Positions 35,404-42,498 of a DNA stretch of 64,000 nucleotides are shown piece after piece; the stretch's first letter is position 1; each line of letters begins with the position of its first letter. The DNA comes from [Flavobacterium] thermophilum. Its GTDB lineage: Bacteria; Bacillota; Bacilli; Bacillales; Anoxybacillaceae. A program made the translations under genes and the position numbers. The notes under the pieces are model-generated. The model was given only the letters and a program-made list of their open reading frames with translations. It made no database searches and was not told where the DNA came from. The DNA lies in assembly GCA_900450595.1 (NCBI GenBank), contig UGGS01000002.1:558001-622000 (forward strand), read 5' to 3'.

Positions 35404-36339
35404 TTGGAAGCGATATTGAACCAAATTTTGGACAAGCTCCAAATGATCGAACATGAAGTAAGCGATATCAAAACAAACATGGCAACGAAACAGGAACTCG
35501 AAGAAGTGAAGCAAAACTTCTCAACAGAGCTTGAGGATATTAAAGCCAACATGGCAACGAAACAAGAACTTGAAGAAGTGAAGCATAGTTTCACAAAAGA
35601 GATCGAAGACATCAAAGCCAACATGGCTACCAAGCAAGAGCTTGAAGACATCAAAGCCAACATGGCTACCAAGCAAGAGCTTGAAGACATTAAAGCCAAC
35701 ATGGCTACCAAGCAAGAGCTTGAAGACATCAAAGCCAACATGGCTACCAAGCAAGAGCTTGAAGACATCAAAGCCAACATGGCTACCAAACAGGAACTTG
35801 AAGACATCAAAGCCAACATGGCTACCAAACAGGAACTTGAAGACATCAAAGTCAACATGGCTACCAAGCAGGAACTTGAAGACATCAAAGCCAACATGGC
35901 TACCAAGCAGGAACTTGAAGACATCAAAGCCAACATGGCTACCAAGCAGGAACTTGAAGACATCAAAGCCAACATGGCTACCAAGCAGGAACTTGAAGAC
36001 ATCAAAGCCAACATGGCTACCAAGCAAGAACTTGAAGACATCAAAGCCAACATGGCTACCAAGCAGGAACTTGAAGACATCAAAGCCAACATGGCTACCA
36101 AACAGGAGCTTGAGGACGTAAAGAACAACCTAATGAAAGAATTAGATCATGTCAAAGCCAATATGGTCACAAAGCAAGAATTTGTTTTCCTCCAACAAGC
36201 AGTGCTTGAAACAAATGAAATCGTTAAGAAAATAGAACAAAACATGGAAAAGCACGAACGGATTTTAGATCTTCTTTCCAGGCGTTCGATTGAACACGAA
36301 GCGGCAATTTCCAGCATTCGTCTTATAAAGACAACATGA
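35404..36339 (+). CDS. Coiled-coil protein with 13 tandem 13-residue repeats
   Basis: 311 residues from a TTG at 35404 behind gaagggagg; an ATG farther upstream gives a longer version without a good ribosome site. A short amphipathic N-terminus (about 1-20) is followed by degenerate repeats and then 13 near-identical units of D-I-K-A-N-M-A-T-K-Q-E-L-E (35608-36114, 39 bp each), then a helical C-terminus of about 70 residues. No signal peptide or membrane segment, very high charge. It resembles DUF1640-like or t-SNARE-like helical proteins only in general. The neighbours give no role. The repeats are almost identical at DNA level, so copy number is probably unstable. Confidence 0.8.
   Translation: MEAILNQILDKLQMIEHEVSDIKTNMATKQELEEVKQNFSTELEDIKANMATKQELEEVKHSFTKEIEDIKANMATKQELEDIKANMATKQELEDIKANMATKQELEDIKANMATKQELEDIKANMATKQELEDIKANMATKQELEDIKVNMATKQELEDIKANMATKQELEDIKANMATKQELEDIKANMATKQELEDIKANMATKQELEDIKANMATKQELEDIKANMATKQELEDVKNNLMKELDHVKANMVTKQEFVFLQQAVLETNEIVKKIEQNMEKHERILDLLSRRSIEHEAAISSIRLIKTT
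35608..36114 (+). repeat. Thirteen tandem 39-bp repeats
   Basis: 507 bp equal to 13 units of 39 bp, in frame with the coiled-coil gene. Units differ mainly in caagcaagagctt, aaacaggaactt and aagcaggaactt synonymous variants; one unit has Val for Ala (gtcaac). The unit length divides by three, so all six frames stay open, which creates false long reading frames on both strands. Confidence 0.95.
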
Positions 36340-36385
36340 GCAAGGAGGAAGCATCTCTCCTTGCCTTTCTGAGGTGCGGCCGCCT

Positions 36386-36529
36386 TTATAGTAAAGGAAG
36401 AAACATCTCCATCGGAATGCGTTCGACCATTTCGTAAACTACATGAGCCATATGATCCAGTGGAATGATATCGCCTGGCAACGTGAGATGATTCATGGTA
36501 CACTCTTCAAAAATATGATGATGTTTCAT
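36386..36529 (-). pseudogene. IS1182-type transposase, N-terminal remnant
   Basis: 47 residues starting M-K-H-H-H-I-F-E-E with LPGDIIPLDHMAHVVYEMVE resemble the start of IS1182-family transposases. After F-L-P-L the frame hits a stop; the next frame reads Y-Y-K-G-G-R-T, the usual continuation, before homology is lost. So it is a frameshifted stump between the coiled-coil gene and the NO reductase. Family call by eye. Confidence 0.6.
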
Positions 36530-36614
36530 AAACGAATCGCTCCTTTTTCGGTGATAGTGGTTTATGGTAACTCTATTCTGCCAGAAAACGAACGATTCTC
36601 TTCTATATTTCGTG

Positions 36615-36667
36615 TAAAAACGGGCTAATCCCAAAACGCATTCGCGTTTTGGGTCAGCCCGTTTTTG
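36615..36667. terminator. Strong bidirectional terminator after the NO reductase gene
   Basis: aaaaacgggct...cccaaaacgc-attc-gcgttttggg...agcccgttttt: a perfect outer 11-bp and inner 10-bp stem, A-run on one side and T-run on the other. It directly abuts the NO reductase stop codon at 36668. Confidence 0.92.
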
Positions 36668-39031
36668 TTATTCTTCCTCCGCCAAATTCGCCACCGACAG
36701 CTCTTCCCCTTCGCCGTGCGTTGGTTTGCGCAAATGGAACATCGCTTTGATGGCAAAGACAAGCAAGGCGGCGACGCCGATCAAAAAGATCGTATCCGGA
36801 ACAAAGCGGACAAGCAGCAAGTTTTGGACGATATCTTGTTGTAAGAACGAAGGTGAACGCGACGCCCAATAGCCGTGTTCAAACGCTTCTTTGATTTGCA
36901 GCACCCCAACCGGGAGAAGCGTGATGAGAACCATGCCAGCCAGGCCGATGTTCAGCATCCAGCAAGAGAATTTCAGCCATTTGTCGTTCCATGCTTCCGG
37001 TTTGACGATGTTGCGCAGCGAATAAAGGAGCACGGCGATCGCAAACATGCCATACACGCCCATCATCGCTCCGTGGCCGTGAGCCGGCGTTAAGAATTGC
37101 CCGTGTTCAAAGTAGCTGACCGCCGGCAAGTTGATCAGAAAGCCGAGCACCCCTGCGCCGACCAAATTCCAAATGGCGGTTGAAATCAAGAACCAGAATG
37201 TGGCCTTGTACGGGAAGTTGACCCCGCCGTCGCGCATCATTTTGTACTGCTCATACGCTTCCAAAATAAGGAGCGTGAGCGGAATCACTTCGAGCGCCGA
37301 GAACACCGCGCCAAGGGCGATCCATACTTCCGGCGAACCGTTGTAATAATAGTGGTGGCCGATGCCGATCACACCGCTGCCCAATAAAATCGTAAATTGG
37401 AAGTAGAGCGCTCTGACCGTCGATTTTTTCGTTACGAGCCGCAATTGAACGAGCAAGAACCCGATGACAACAACGGCGAACACTTCAAAAATGCCTTCCA
37501 CCCACAAGTGGATGATCCACCAGCGCCAGAAGTCAGCCATCGTAAAGTTCGTATCCGGCTCGATAAAGAACGCGAAGATGTAAAAGAACGGAACGGCGAT
37601 GGCCGAATAAAACAGCAAGTGGATGAGCCCGCCTTTGTCGCTTTCTTGCTTCAGCCCGCGTTTGACGCCGCGGAAGACGATGACCAGCCAAAGCAGCATG
37701 CCGACGACTAGAATAATTTGCCAAACGCGGCCAAGTTCGATGTATTCCCAACCTTGGTGGCCAAACAAGAACCAGCTGTTCCCTAAGTAGCCGTTGACGC
37801 CGAGCCATTGGCCGATCATGCTGCCGCCGACAAGGACGACAAGCGCCCAGAAGAGCAAATCAACAAGCAACCCTTGCTTTTTCGGTTCTTGCCCACCGAC
37901 AAGCGGGGCGATGAAAATCCCCATGCCAAGCCATGCGGTCGCAATCCAGAAAATCGCCAGCTGCAAATGATACCCTTTGGCGATGTTAAACGGCAATAGG
38001 TCATGGATCCATTTGATGCCAAAGAAGCTGTCCGGTTCCGTATAGTAGTGGGCGAGCAGCGCCCCGAACATCGTTTGGACGAAAAAGAGCGCCGATACAA
38101 CGACGAAATATTTGCCCGCTTTCACTTGCGACGGAGTCAGCGGCTGCCGCCGCAAATCGATGACTGGAAACTTCCCTTCTGCATACGCTTCTTGCATGCT
38201 TAACTGATAGCGGTGGAACACATACAAAATGATCCCGATGAACAAAATCAAAATCGTGACGCTCGCGCCGCTCCACCATACCGCGGAAAACGACATTGTA
38301 TTGCCGGCGTCCTCATAGTACGGCCAGTTGTTCGTATAGGTGATGTGGTCGCCAAGTCTTGGCGTGCTTGACAGCCAAGCGGTCCAGAAGAAAAAGTCGG
38401 CAATTTGCCTAATTTGATCGCCCTCGGCGACCCAAGCGCGATCCGCTTTTGGCATGTCGCTTTCTTTGATCAATCCTTTTTTCAATCCCCAGCCGTCACC
38501 ATTGGTGAACACGTCGCGGTAATAGTCGCGCACTTTTTCCAACCCGTAGACTTGCGCATCTGTCAGGACGAGAACATCCGTAACCGGGTTGTAGCGGTTT
38601 TTTCGCATTTCCTTGATGACTTGTTCGCGGATGATCGTTTTCTCATCGGCGGTTAAATCGGCAAACGGTTTGTGATACCGCTCTTTTGCTTTGTAATCTT
38701 GCATGCCTTCCGTATAAATTTTCAACGCTTCCGCCGTATAGTCCGGCCCCATATACGACCCGTGTCCAAGCACGGTTCCGTAATCCATCAGCCCGTATTT
38801 TTGGAAGACGGCCTGCCCGCCGATGATCGTTTCTTTCGTCATCAACACTTGGCCGTCTTCACTGCGCACTTCCTTCGGCCTTGGCGCCATTTCTTTAAAA
38901 ATCCAATACCCGCCGACAAGCAGGACGGTAAAGCTGATCACAATAGTGAAAATGAGAATCGATTTGAGAAAACTGTTGGTCGTTTGCCGCCCCGTCCGCA
39001 TGTTGGGGCGAACGGATCGATGAACTTCCAT
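36668..39031 (-). CDS. norZ: Quinol-dependent nitric oxide reductase (qNOR/NorZ)
   Basis: 787 residues from the ATG at 39031 behind aaggaggttgg; a TTG three codons earlier overlaps the ribosome site. An N-terminal membrane helix (about 22-44) and a soluble cytochrome-c-like domain without a C-x2-C-H heme motif (about 45-225) replace NorC, followed by about 13 helices of the NorB core with the heme/iron histidines, e.g. G-Y-H-L-Q-L-A-I-F-W and H-L-W-V-E-G-I-F-E-V-F, G-H-H-Y-Y-Y-N and H-G-H-G-A-M-M-G-V-Y-G. It reduces NO to N2O with quinol. The length equals that of the G. stearothermophilus enzyme of known structure. It is divergent from a Crp/Fnr gene. Confidence 0.95.
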   Translation of the reverse strand: MEVHRSVRPNMRTGRQTTNSFLKSILIFTIVISFTVLLVGGYWIFKEMAPRPKEVRSEDGQVLMTKETIIGGQAVFQKYGLMDYGTVLGHGSYMGPDYTAEALKIYTEGMQDYKAKERYHKPFADLTADEKTIIREQVIKEMRKNRYNPVTDVLVLTDAQVYGLEKVRDYYRDVFTNGDGWGLKKGLIKESDMPKADRAWVAEGDQIRQIADFFFWTAWLSSTPRLGDHITYTNNWPYYEDAGNTMSFSAVWWSGASVTILILFIGIILYVFHRYQLSMQEAYAEGKFPVIDLRRQPLTPSQVKAGKYFVVVSALFFVQTMFGALLAHYYTEPDSFFGIKWIHDLLPFNIAKGYHLQLAIFWIATAWLGMGIFIAPLVGGQEPKKQGLLVDLLFWALVVLVGGSMIGQWLGVNGYLGNSWFLFGHQGWEYIELGRVWQIILVVGMLLWLVIVFRGVKRGLKQESDKGGLIHLLFYSAIAVPFFYIFAFFIEPDTNFTMADFWRWWIIHLWVEGIFEVFAVVVIGFLLVQLRLVTKKSTVRALYFQFTILLGSGVIGIGHHYYYNGSPEVWIALGAVFSALEVIPLTLLILEAYEQYKMMRDGGVNFPYKATFWFLISTAIWNLVGAGVLGFLINLPAVSYFEHGQFLTPAHGHGAMMGVYGMFAIAVLLYSLRNIVKPEAWNDKWLKFSCWMLNIGLAGMVLITLLPVGVLQIKEAFEHGYWASRSPSFLQQDIVQNLLLVRFVPDTIFLIGVAALLVFAIKAMFHLRKPTHGEGEELSVANLAEEE

Positions 39032-39064
39032 ATGAGCCAACCTCCTTCTCGTTTGTTCGCCCCC

Positions 39065-39107
39065 ATTGTAGCGTGCTGAATCGAGGCCGGTTTGTGAGCC
39101 GGGGCAA
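39065..39107 (-). promoter_or_regulatory. Candidate promoter of the NO reductase gene with half-site TTGTGA
   Basis: TACAAT (39070 to 39065, - strand) is a -10 candidate 34 bp before the ATG. Centred 29.5 bp upstream of it is TTGTGAGCCGGGGCAA (39092-39107), a TTG-N10-CAA dyad with only one good TGTGA half. The class II spacing suggests a weaker or different Crp/Fnr-family site, possibly for the divergent regulator. Confidence 0.5.
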
Positions 39108-39115
39108 ATGTCCGT

Positions 39116-39158
39116 TATGATTTATATCACAGCTTTATGGCGTGAGAATGTATACAAT
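39116..39158 (+). promoter_or_regulatory. Fnr-type promoter of the second Crp/Fnr gene
   Basis: TATGATTTATATCACA (39116-39131, one mismatch) and -10 TACAAT (39153-39158), distance 29.5 bp. It drives the regulator at 39264 and leaves a leader of about 100 bases. Confidence 0.72.
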
Positions 39159-39263
39159 GAAGGCAGAAAAGGCCAAACGGCGCAGATGTTCAAAAAGAGA
39201 AAAGCATCGATGCTCTGTTGACAGCCGCCACACTTTTGTCACATTTCCAAAGGAGAGAACGCC

Positions 39264-39956
39264 ATGGCGAACCATTGGATGAAAGACCGCTTAAAAGCTG
39301 TTCCGTTGTTTCGCGAACTGTCCGATTACGAGCTCGAATCGCTTGTCGCCATTTCCCACGTGCGCGTTTACAAGCCGCGGACGTTTGTCTTTATGCAAGG
39401 CGACCCGCTCGAGCGAGTCTATTTCATTCATTCCGGCACGGTAAAAATTTATAAAACGGACTTCAGCGGGAAAGAACAAATCGTTTCGATTTTGCAGACG
39501 GGAGAAATGTTTCCGCATGCCGGTTTTTTCTTAAAAGGCACCTATCCGGCCCACGCCGAAGTGGTCGAGGAAGCGACATTGATCGCGATCCCGATCCACG
39601 ATTTCGAACAAGTGCTGATGGCGAGCCCTGAACTTTGCATAAAACTGTTTCGCGTCATGGGCGAAAAAATCGTTGATTTGCAAAACCGGCTCGAAGCGCA
39701 AGTGCTCCATAATACGTACGAACAAATCGTGTTGCTTTTGTTGCGGCTGACGCGCACGAACGCCGTCAAACAAGGGAAATGGCACCGTCTCACCGCCCAT
39801 GTGACAAACCGTGAGCTGGCCAATATGATCGGCACCGCCCGCGAAACGGTCAGCCGGACGTTGAGCCAGCTGAAACGGAAAGGGTTGATCCATGTCGACG
39901 AACACGGCTTTTATTTGATCGACCAAGAAGGGCTTGAGCAAGAAATCTTTTTCTAA
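39264..39956 (+). CDS. Crp/Fnr-family regulator without iron-sulfur cysteines
   Basis: 230 residues behind ccaaaggagag. The cyclic-nucleotide-binding fold (about 12-125), dimer helix and winged helix with recognition segment T-A-R-E-T-V-S-R-T-L (about 193-202) are clear. It lacks the C-terminal cysteine cluster of Fnr; its single Cys near 136 is not a cluster. It is divergent from the NO reductase gene, a place typical of NO-sensing DNR/NnrR-type regulators, so control of NO reductase is likely but not shown. The R-E-x-x-x-R pattern suggests a TGTGA-type half-site. Its own promoter has an Fnr box. Confidence 0.87.
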   Translation: MANHWMKDRLKAVPLFRELSDYELESLVAISHVRVYKPRTFVFMQGDPLERVYFIHSGTVKIYKTDFSGKEQIVSILQTGEMFPHAGFFLKGTYPAHAEVVEEATLIAIPIHDFEQVLMASPELCIKLFRVMGEKIVDLQNRLEAQVLHNTYEQIVLLLLRLTRTNAVKQGKWHRLTAHVTNRELANMIGTARETVSRTLSQLKRKGLIHVDEHGFYLIDQEGLEQEIFF

Positions 39957-40123
39957 TCCCCTTTTGTCTAACATGCGGCGCATCACGGAAATGGGGATGA
40001 ATGCCGCTCTTGCCTCCACTTGAGAGCCGGATGGCGAGGAAATGCTTGGACATCGCACGTTCAGAACAAACCATCCATCGTTTTCGAACCGGCGGCAGAC
40101 ACATCGTGTTCCGACCGCTTGGT

Positions 40124-40166
40124 TGTGAGCTATATCACAACATCTAACAATGAAAATGATTATCAT
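40124..40166 (+). promoter_or_regulatory. Fnr-dependent promoter of the DUF2249-membrane protein operon
   Basis: Perfect box TGTGAGCTATATCACA (40124-40139) and -10 TATCAT (40161-40166), 29.5 bp from the centre. The -10 lies inside a Fur-like box, so two regulators probably meet here. Confidence 0.85.
40151..40165. promoter_or_regulatory. Fur box over the -10 element
   Basis: TGAAAATGATTATCA matches the Bacillus 7-1-7 Fur box TGATAATNATTATCA at 14 of 15 positions. It overlaps the -10 hexamer of the Fnr promoter by five bases, a position that would repress when iron is present. Confidence 0.75.
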
Positions 40167-40190
40167 AATAGCAAAAAGGAGGGGATGTGG

Positions 40191-40424
40191 ATGGCCACAA
40201 CGATTGAACTCGATGTACGCGAAGATTTGCGGCAAAAGCGGGAACCGTTTGAAAAAATTATGAACGCCATCAAGCCGCTGCAGCCGGGCGATACGTTCAT
40301 TTTACACGCCCCGTTCAAGCCGCTGCCGTTGTTTCCGATTATGAAAGCGAAAGGATTTACGTACGAGGCCGAACAAATCGAGAAAAAACATTGGAGAGTA
40401 ACGTTTGTCAAACAGGGGGGATGA
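40191..40424 (+). CDS. DUF2249 protein, first gene of an Fnr/Fur-controlled operon
   Basis: 77 residues from the ATG at 40191; the ATG at 40185 is too close to the aaaggagggg ribosome site. It has L-D-V-R-E-D (about 6-11), I-K-P-L-Q-P-G-D-T-F and H-A-P-F-K-P-L-P-L-F (about 39-48), the DUF2249 pattern. Followed after three bases by another DUF2249 gene. Conserved acidic and His residues might bind metal. Role unknown, but the regulation points to low oxygen and low iron. Confidence 0.85.
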   Translation: MATTIELDVREDLRQKREPFEKIMNAIKPLQPGDTFILHAPFKPLPLFPIMKAKGFTYEAEQIEKKHWRVTFVKQGG

Positions 40425-40427
40425 CCG

Positions 40428-40637
40428 ATGATCCTCGATAACCGCGGACTCGAGCCGCCGCAGCCAATGATGCGGACGCTCGCTGCCCTCGCTAAGCTGA
40501 ATCCTGGGGAGACGCTGACGATCATTAACGATCGCCGCCCGATGTTTTTGTACGAGCAGCTTGACGAGCTTGGCTACCGGCACGAGACGGTCGCACGCGA
40601 AGACGGCAGTTTTGAAATCCGCATTACGAAAGGATGA
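40428..40637 (+). CDS. Second DUF2249 protein of the operon
   Basis: 69 residues, shorter and lacking the usual D-x-R start: M-I-L-D-N-R-G-L-E-P-P-Q-P-M-M-R, then L-N-P-G-E-T-L-T-I-I-N-D-R-R-P-M-F-L-Y (about 24-42). The start ATG follows ggggggatgacc in the end of the previous gene. Its stop overlaps the next start by four bases (ATGA). It probably forms a heteromer or acts in sequence with its neighbour; this is inference from pairing only. Confidence 0.82.
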   Translation: MILDNRGLEPPQPMMRTLAALAKLNPGETLTIINDRRPMFLYEQLDELGYRHETVAREDGSFEIRITKG

Positions 40638-41884
40638 GCAACGTGTTTCCTACTCGCACGGGGACGGAAACAGACGTCCGTCTTCCGTTCTCGTTTATCA
40701 TGTTCGCCGTGTTGGCGTTCGCCGCGTCGCAGCTTATGTTGCTTGGAGCGATTCCCTCACTTAGCAGCGGCGCGTTCCGGCTGCCGTTCGTGTGGGCGGC
40801 GGCCCACCTGGCGTTGCTTGGCTTTGCATTGATGACGGCCATGGGGGCGATGTACCAGCTCGTTCCGGTCGCCTTTTTGACGCCGATTTGGAGCGAGCGG
40901 CTCGGTTTTTGGCAGTTTGCGATCACCGCTCTCGGCATCGTCGCCTTTGCCGCCAGTTTAGCGTTTACGCCAAACCAGGCGTTTCTCCCTGGCTTGCTTC
41001 TGCTGTTCGGCATCGTGCTGTTTGTCTGGCAAATGGCGATGACATTAAAACAACAAAAAAACAAAACGATCATGACGCTGTTTGTCGCGACTTCCTTGTT
41101 GTTTTTGCTGCTGACGGGCGCCGCCGGAGGGCTGCTTGCCTTTCACTTTTTCGCCGCCACAGGCGCCAACAGTCATGAAACGGTGTTCGGCTTGCATGTG
41201 CTGTTCGGGCTGTGCGGCTGGTTCACACTGCTCATCATAGGCTTTTCGTACAAAATGGTGCCGATGTTCTCGCTCGCCCACGGCTTTTCGCTGCGGCCGG
41301 CGCGTTACGTCTATGCGCTGTACATCAGCGGGATTGCTGTGGCGTTCGCCAGCTTATTCTTGCGAAGCCACGCATGGCTTGCAGCCGGTGCAGCCTTGCT
41401 CATGAGCGGATTCGTTGTTTTCGCCTGGCATATCCGCGCCATTTTGCAAAAGCGGATGAAAAAAACGCTTGACCGCCCGTTCCGCTTTTCGCTTTCGGCC
41501 ATCGTCATCGGCCTTGTGCTGCACGTTGCCGCCTTTGTCGCCATCGTCGTCGGCAGCGGACGGCTGCTTGGCATCATTGTTTATCTATTCATTGTCGGCT
41601 GGATTCTCTTCAGCATCGTCGGCTATTTGTTCAAAATCGTGCCGTTTTTATGGTGGACGCATCGCTACAGCGAAAAAGTCGGCCAACAAAACGTGCCGAC
41701 GTTAAAACAAATGATGAATGAGCGAGCCGTCACCGTCCAATGCCGCCTATGGCTCATTGCCCTCGCGCTGGCGGCCGTTGCGCTTGCTGTCGCGAGCGTG
41801 CCGCTGTTCGCCATCACTCAAGTGCTGTTGGCTGGATTAAGCGTTGCCTTTGCCGGAACGATTTTAACGGTCTTCCGAAAATAA
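40634..41884 (+). CDS. Polytopic membrane protein with duplicated H...G...P helices (heme-copper/NnrS-like)
   Basis: 416 residues with about 12 membrane helices and few loops. Two similar segments stand out: A-H-L-A-L-L-G-F-A-L-M-T-A-M-G-A-M-Y-Q-L (about 57-76) and L-H-V-L-F-G-L-C-G-W-F-T-L-L-I-I-G-F-S-Y (about 187-206), each ending in V-P. His in helices and this pattern recall NnrS and heme-copper oxidase subunit I relatives found with NO reductases. It is translationally coupled to the DUF2249 pair. A heme/metal-binding role in NO or nitrite stress is inferred, not shown. Confidence 0.7.
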   Translation: MSNVFPTRTGTETDVRLPFSFIMFAVLAFAASQLMLLGAIPSLSSGAFRLPFVWAAAHLALLGFALMTAMGAMYQLVPVAFLTPIWSERLGFWQFAITALGIVAFAASLAFTPNQAFLPGLLLLFGIVLFVWQMAMTLKQQKNKTIMTLFVATSLLFLLLTGAAGGLLAFHFFAATGANSHETVFGLHVLFGLCGWFTLLIIGFSYKMVPMFSLAHGFSLRPARYVYALYISGIAVAFASLFLRSHAWLAAGAALLMSGFVVFAWHIRAILQKRMKKTLDRPFRFSLSAIVIGLVLHVAAFVAIVVGSGRLLGIIVYLFIVGWILFSIVGYLFKIVPFLWWTHRYSEKVGQQNVPTLKQMMNERAVTVQCRLWLIALALAAVALAVASVPLFAITQVLLAGLSVAFAGTILTVFRK

Positions 41885-41906
41885 ACGAATGAGGAGGAAA
41901 AGAACG

Positions 41907-42230
41907 ATGGATGTCCGCGAACTTGCCATTCAACAGCTGAAAACGGTCCTTGATCCGGAGCTCGGCATTAACGTCGTCGATTTAGGGTTGATTTATGACT
42001 TAAAAATCGAAGATGGGCATATCAATGTCCTGATGACGCTCACGACCCCCGGCTGCCCGCTTCACGACTCGATCGCCGGCGGCGTCAAACGGGCGCTTGA
42101 GCACATTGACGGCATCCGTGACGTGCGCGTCCAAGTGACATGGAACCCGCCATGGACGCCGGAGCGAATGAGCGAAGAAGCGCTCCGGCAGCTTGGGCAT
42201 TTCACAACCATGCCATCAAAGGAACGATGA
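41907..42230 (+). CDS. yitW: MIP18/DUF59 Fe-S cluster assembly protein (YitW-like)
   Basis: 107 residues from the ATG at 41907 behind gaggaggaaaag. It has the DUF59 pattern D-P-E-L-G-I-N-V-V-D-L-G-L-I-Y (about 18-32) and T-T-P-G-C-P-L-H (about 49-56) with the conserved Cys. SufT/PaaD-like proteins help Fe-S cluster maturation. In B. subtilis yitW lies next to yitV and yitU, as here, so this gene marks the edge of the core block. It could be co-transcribed with the DUF2249 operon 22 bases upstream. Confidence 0.9.
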   Translation: MDVRELAIQQLKTVLDPELGINVVDLGLIYDLKIEDGHINVLMTLTTPGCPLHDSIAGGVKRALEHIDGIRDVRVQVTWNPPWTPERMSEEALRQLGHFTTMPSKER

Positions 42231-42369
42231 CAAAAAAGGCGAAGGCGATGTATCCGACATATCGAATCCACCGGGGAAATCCTCGCCAATCGAGGGCTTC
42301 CCGCTTCATCGCCCCTCCCGCGGCGATCCGATCCAACTCTTCGACCGGCGAAAACACCCGGTCATCCAT
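42202..42369 (-). CDS. Small single-helix membrane protein (55 residues), convergent with yitW-like gene
   Basis: From the ATG at 42369, a charged N-terminus (M-D-D-R-V-F-S-P-V-E-E-L-D-R-I) is followed by R-W-I-R-Y and a clear membrane helix V-G-Y-I-A-F-A-F-F-V-I-V-P-L-M-A-W-L at the end. A shorter version may start at the internal ATG (35 residues) that follows gggagggg. The frame overlaps the yitW-like stop by 29 bases. The first ATG has no clear ribosome site. The charge/helix layout and codon pattern look real, but no family is recognised. Confidence 0.5.
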   Translation of the reverse strand: MDDRVFSPVEELDRIAAGGAMKREALDWRGFPRWIRYVGYIAFAFFVIVPLMAWL

Positions 42370-42399
42370 CCGTTATTTGAATAAAAAATGTGCTCAAAC

Positions 42400-42438
42400 G
42401 AAAAATCCGCCTTTTTTGTTTTTAAAAGGCGGATTCCC
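42400..42438. terminator. Bidirectional terminator
   Basis: aaatccgccttttttg-tttttaaaaggcggatt: a 9 to 11-bp stem with A and T runs. It lies between the yitW/small gene pair and the yitV-like gene, whose stop is at 42499. Confidence 0.8.
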
Positions 42439-42498
42439 TCTTGTGAAGCACGCTTTAGCTGACCACAAACATGTTCGTTTCCTCATTGCCGATTTTGC

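Noticed and set aside
35298-36128. Long - strand frame (276 codons) and other frames through the repeat array
   Set aside because: The 39-bp unit is a multiple of three, so every frame stays open. Only the + frame with TTG at 35404 has a ribosome site and non-repeat ends that look like protein.
39092-39107. Calling TTGTGAGCCGGGGCAA a normal Fnr box
   Set aside because: Only one half fits TGTGA; kept as a separate candidate for another Crp/Fnr-type regulator.
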